DNA from: Irineochytrium annulatum
Lineage: Eukaryota; Chytridiomycota; Chytridiomycetes; Chytridiales; Chytridiaceae
DNA length: 34,372 bases
Direction: 5' to 3'
Assembly: GCA_027600665.1 (NCBI GenBank)
Contig: JADGJL010000183.1
Location: forward strand, 1 to 34,372
This document shows, one piece after another, positions 32,347 to 34,372 of the stretch. Position numbers and translations under genes: made by a program. How positions within the stretch are numbered: the first letter of the stretch is position 1; each line of letters starts with the position of its first letter. The notes under the pieces were generated by a model. The model worked only from the letters and a program-made list of their open reading frames with translations. It was not told where the DNA came from and did not search any database.

Positions 32347-34281
32347 TCATCCCATGCGACACAAAATTGTATCTAGGTTCTTTCTGGCGACGATCGTCTC
32401 AATCGCCTCCACAGCAAGCTCCTCCCCGTTCAGCGCAATATCTCGCAACGGGCCACGCTCCTTCAAGCTGTGTGCGGCCTCGATGTACGAGGCCCAATTG
32501 CCGTCATAAAAGATCTCCTGGGGCTAAAAAGAATTAGACCCGATTAGCCACATTCAAATGGCCATCATCGAGCTCACCATTTCGACCGCCATCCCGAATG
32601 GATCCATCAAATTCACCAGCAGCCCCGCCTCCTCCGCAAACCCGGGCCTCGGCACATACACGAACGGCACCCTATGCGCAACCACCTCCGCGCACGTCGA
32701 GTACCCACACTTCCCGGCCACGCAATCCACGGCCTCCATCAGATCCGGCACGTAATACCCCGCGGGCACGGCCCTCAGCCGTCCCTGACCCCACCGCTCC
32801 ACCTCCTCCCCACCCTGCGGTACCGCAACCAACGCCATCCAACCCTCCGGCAACAGCGCGTCCACGCTCCAGGCCCCGCTCCCGCCGCCCTCCAGTTTGA
32901 ACCCCCCGAAGGAGATCAACAGTACGCGCGCGTCGTCCGGAATGCCCAGCGACGACCGGACATCGGCCCGCGATCTCCGCGCCATCCGCACGACAAGCGG
33001 GAGTTCGAGGCACCGGTGCGCGCGGTCTGGACGTGCGACGATCGTGGGGACCCACGTGCGCGTCGTAGCCCCGTTAAGAAGGGATGGGTTCCGGGACGAG
33101 GCCGGGGAGATGGAGCGCGGTGGTGGCGGAATGCGCGCGGAGGGTGGGAGATGGAGGCGCGTCGGGGAGGAGGAGGTGGATGCCGATGGGGAGAGAGCTG
33201 TAGGGCTGGCGGTCGAGGGAGAGAGGGACGGCTGGTATTGGCGGACGGGCGTTGAGGAGCGATCAGGGATGGCGAGGAGTCCGGAAATTTTGGAAATGAG
33301 TTGCGGGTCCGATGTCGGAGATGGTAGTTGTGGTAAGGGTGCGGGAAGCGGAGAGACGAGGGTGTCATCCGAATCTGGTGAGTCCGATGGCGCGAGCGGG
33401 ATGGTAAGATGGAAGGAGGGCATGGGGATGGCGCCGGGGAGCTGGAGAAGGTAGTCGACGCCGTCGTACATGTCGCGGACGATGTTACATAGGGGCTCGT
33501 CCTCGGGGCGGGCGATCCAATCGTAAATGGCGTCGAAGGAGAAGTTCGAGACCATGATGGTCGGGATTTGGAGGTTCTAGTCCAGCCAGTCAGCACGAGA
33601 CGCGGCAACGGTGCGAAGAAGGAAATCAATACCTTTGCAAGCTCAGCCGGCACAAACGGCGCATCTAAAAGGACGCAGTCTGGCTTAAACTCCTTTAACC
33701 ACCGCTCCTCCACCTCCCGCATGCGCTCCATCCCGCTCAGAAAGTCCGCCAGCGCGTCGAAGGACCTCCCGACGTCGACGCTCACGGCATCGCTCTGCAG
33801 TACACCAGGGTCGATGGTAGGGGAATCCTTCCGTAGCACGACGCGAGGTGGTGAGAGAATGTCGGCAAAGAGGCTCTCGGGAGTGGTGGATACGATGGCG
33901 ATAGAGTGCCCCCGTGCCGCGAGGGCTTTAATGACGACATACGCGCGCCTGTTCAAGTAGAAAAGCGGTCCGTCAGCGAAAAGGAGAACATAACGAAGGA
34001 AAACACTCACGTTGAATGGCCAAATCCTTTAGGCCGATATCAAGAAGCGCATTATAGAAAGGAAGAACCAAGTTAGAACAGAACCACGGAGTGAGCCCGG
34101 ATGCGGCCCTCTCTCCTCCCCCAAATGGCCCCCGCGACTTCTTTGTGCATTCGCTCGCACCTCGTGCCAGTCCCTCTGTCGCCTCCACATGCTCCCGTCC
34201 GAAACAACATCTCCTGAAGGCCGTCATTCAGCTCTCGTGCTCACCGTGGCCGCTGATGTAGAACGCCAACCGCAACGGCAT
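32347..34281 (-). CDS. GT-B glycosyltransferase-like protein related to the N-terminal domain of L-arabinokinase
   Basis: Exons 34281-34245, 34026-34011, 33948-33633, 33576-32578 and 32523-32347 give 514 residues. The second exon is only 16 nt. The start MPLRLAFYISGHGFGHSTRA is the classic opening of this fold, with GHGFGHxTR, and appears only after joining exons 1-3. Further motifs are VSNFSFDAIYDWI and, near the C-terminus, a nucleotide-sugar-type segment AGKCGYSTCAEVVAHRVPFV followed by YVPRPGFAEEA, as in plant arabinokinase. The GHMP kinase half of arabinokinase is absent. A Ser/Pro-rich low-complexity insert of about 100 residues lies in the middle. Acceptor and donor are unknown. The frames starting at 34010 (MSVFLRY) and 34227 read through introns. 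The first intron is unusually long for this window at 218 nt. Confidence 0.75.
34011..34026 (-). other. 16-nt microexon of the glycosyltransferase-like gene
   Basis: The exon GATTTGGCCATTCAAC lies between an acceptor ending CTAAAG and a donor GTGAGT. It completes the Gly codon started by exon 1 and begins the Thr codon finished by exon 3. Only with it does the conserved GHGFGHSTR sequence appear. Confidence 0.75.
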
Positions 34282-34372
34282 GTCTGGTCGATTATACGAG
34301 GTTCCGATGAAGGACGAGACGGGGACCGGCTCAGTGGGTGGTGGTGGGGGCCCGGATATGTCGGGTTGGGGA
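34282..34372. promoter_or_regulatory. Upstream flank of the glycosyltransferase-like gene
   Basis: The last 91 bp of the window lie upstream of the minus-strand start. The sequence is GC-rich with G-runs and no clear TATA box. Nothing further can be said. Confidence 0.25.

Noticed and set aside
33949..34227. Proteins starting at 34010 (MSVFLRY) and 34227
   Set aside because: Both read through introns. The spliced model with the microexon restores a conserved motif in phase.
1..34372. Bacterial contamination or horizontal insertion of a whole segment
   Set aside because: All recognisable genes have spliceosomal introns of similar size and style across the window, and composition shows no abrupt change.
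1..34372. tRNA genes, CRISPR arrays, long terminal repeats
   Set aside because: I scanned by eye for a typical T-loop box, regularly spaced repeats and paired long repeats, and found none that hold up.

Overview
This is a nuclear eukaryotic window. Nearly every protein-coding gene carries short introns (about 45-95 nt, GT..AG) whose reading phases close exactly when the exons are joined by hand. Ten protein genes can be built, several of them secreted. The mix includes two laccase-type multicopper oxidases, an Agd3-like (CE18) polysaccharide deacetylase, an F-box-like protein and Pro/Ser/Thr-rich surface tails. It also includes genes usually associated with animals: a cortactin N-terminal Arp2/3-binding module, a vitellogenin-type large lipid transfer protein and guanylate-binding-protein-like GTPases. 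I infer an early-diverging, possibly zoosporic (chytrid-type) fungus. The sequence alone does not settle this, and another deep opisthokont lineage is possible.

Layout. 1-2041 (-): an LRR protein with two tandem copies of one ectodomain module, cut by the window start. 2555-4444 and 6360-8244 (+): tandem laccase paralogues with identical intron positions and a nearly identical 3' third. 8870-12744 (+): a secreted vitellogenin-like lipid transfer protein with a low-complexity tail. 13197-13571 (+): a 100-residue mini-cortactin. 14613-16460 (+): a seven-transmembrane protein with an ectodomain. 17397-21088 (-): a large F-box-like protein of unknown role. 22595-26153 (-) and 26292-28889 (+): a head-to-head pair of GBP-like genes. 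29622-31978 (+): an Agd3-like deacetylase. 32347-34281 (-): a GT-B type glycosyltransferase related to the N-terminal half of L-arabinokinase, containing a 16-nt microexon.

The best candidate for an undescribed system is the divergent GBP pair at 22.6-28.9 kb. The + gene keeps all GTPase motifs and ends in a CaaX prenylation box behind a coiled coil. The - gene looks like the same fold with its P-loop and RD motif lost, followed by long helices and a Gly/Ala-rich, membrane-type region. They share an intergenic stretch of about 140 bp. An active/inactive GTPase pair working at membranes is a testable idea. The vitellogenin-like gene and the mini-cortactin are each notable as well.

The laccases, LRR protein, lipid transfer protein and deacetylase all point outward to the cell surface or substrate. 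The mini-cortactin points to Arp2/3 actin control. I see no sign of a single metabolic gene cluster. No tRNA, rRNA, CRISPR array or intact transposon was recognised.
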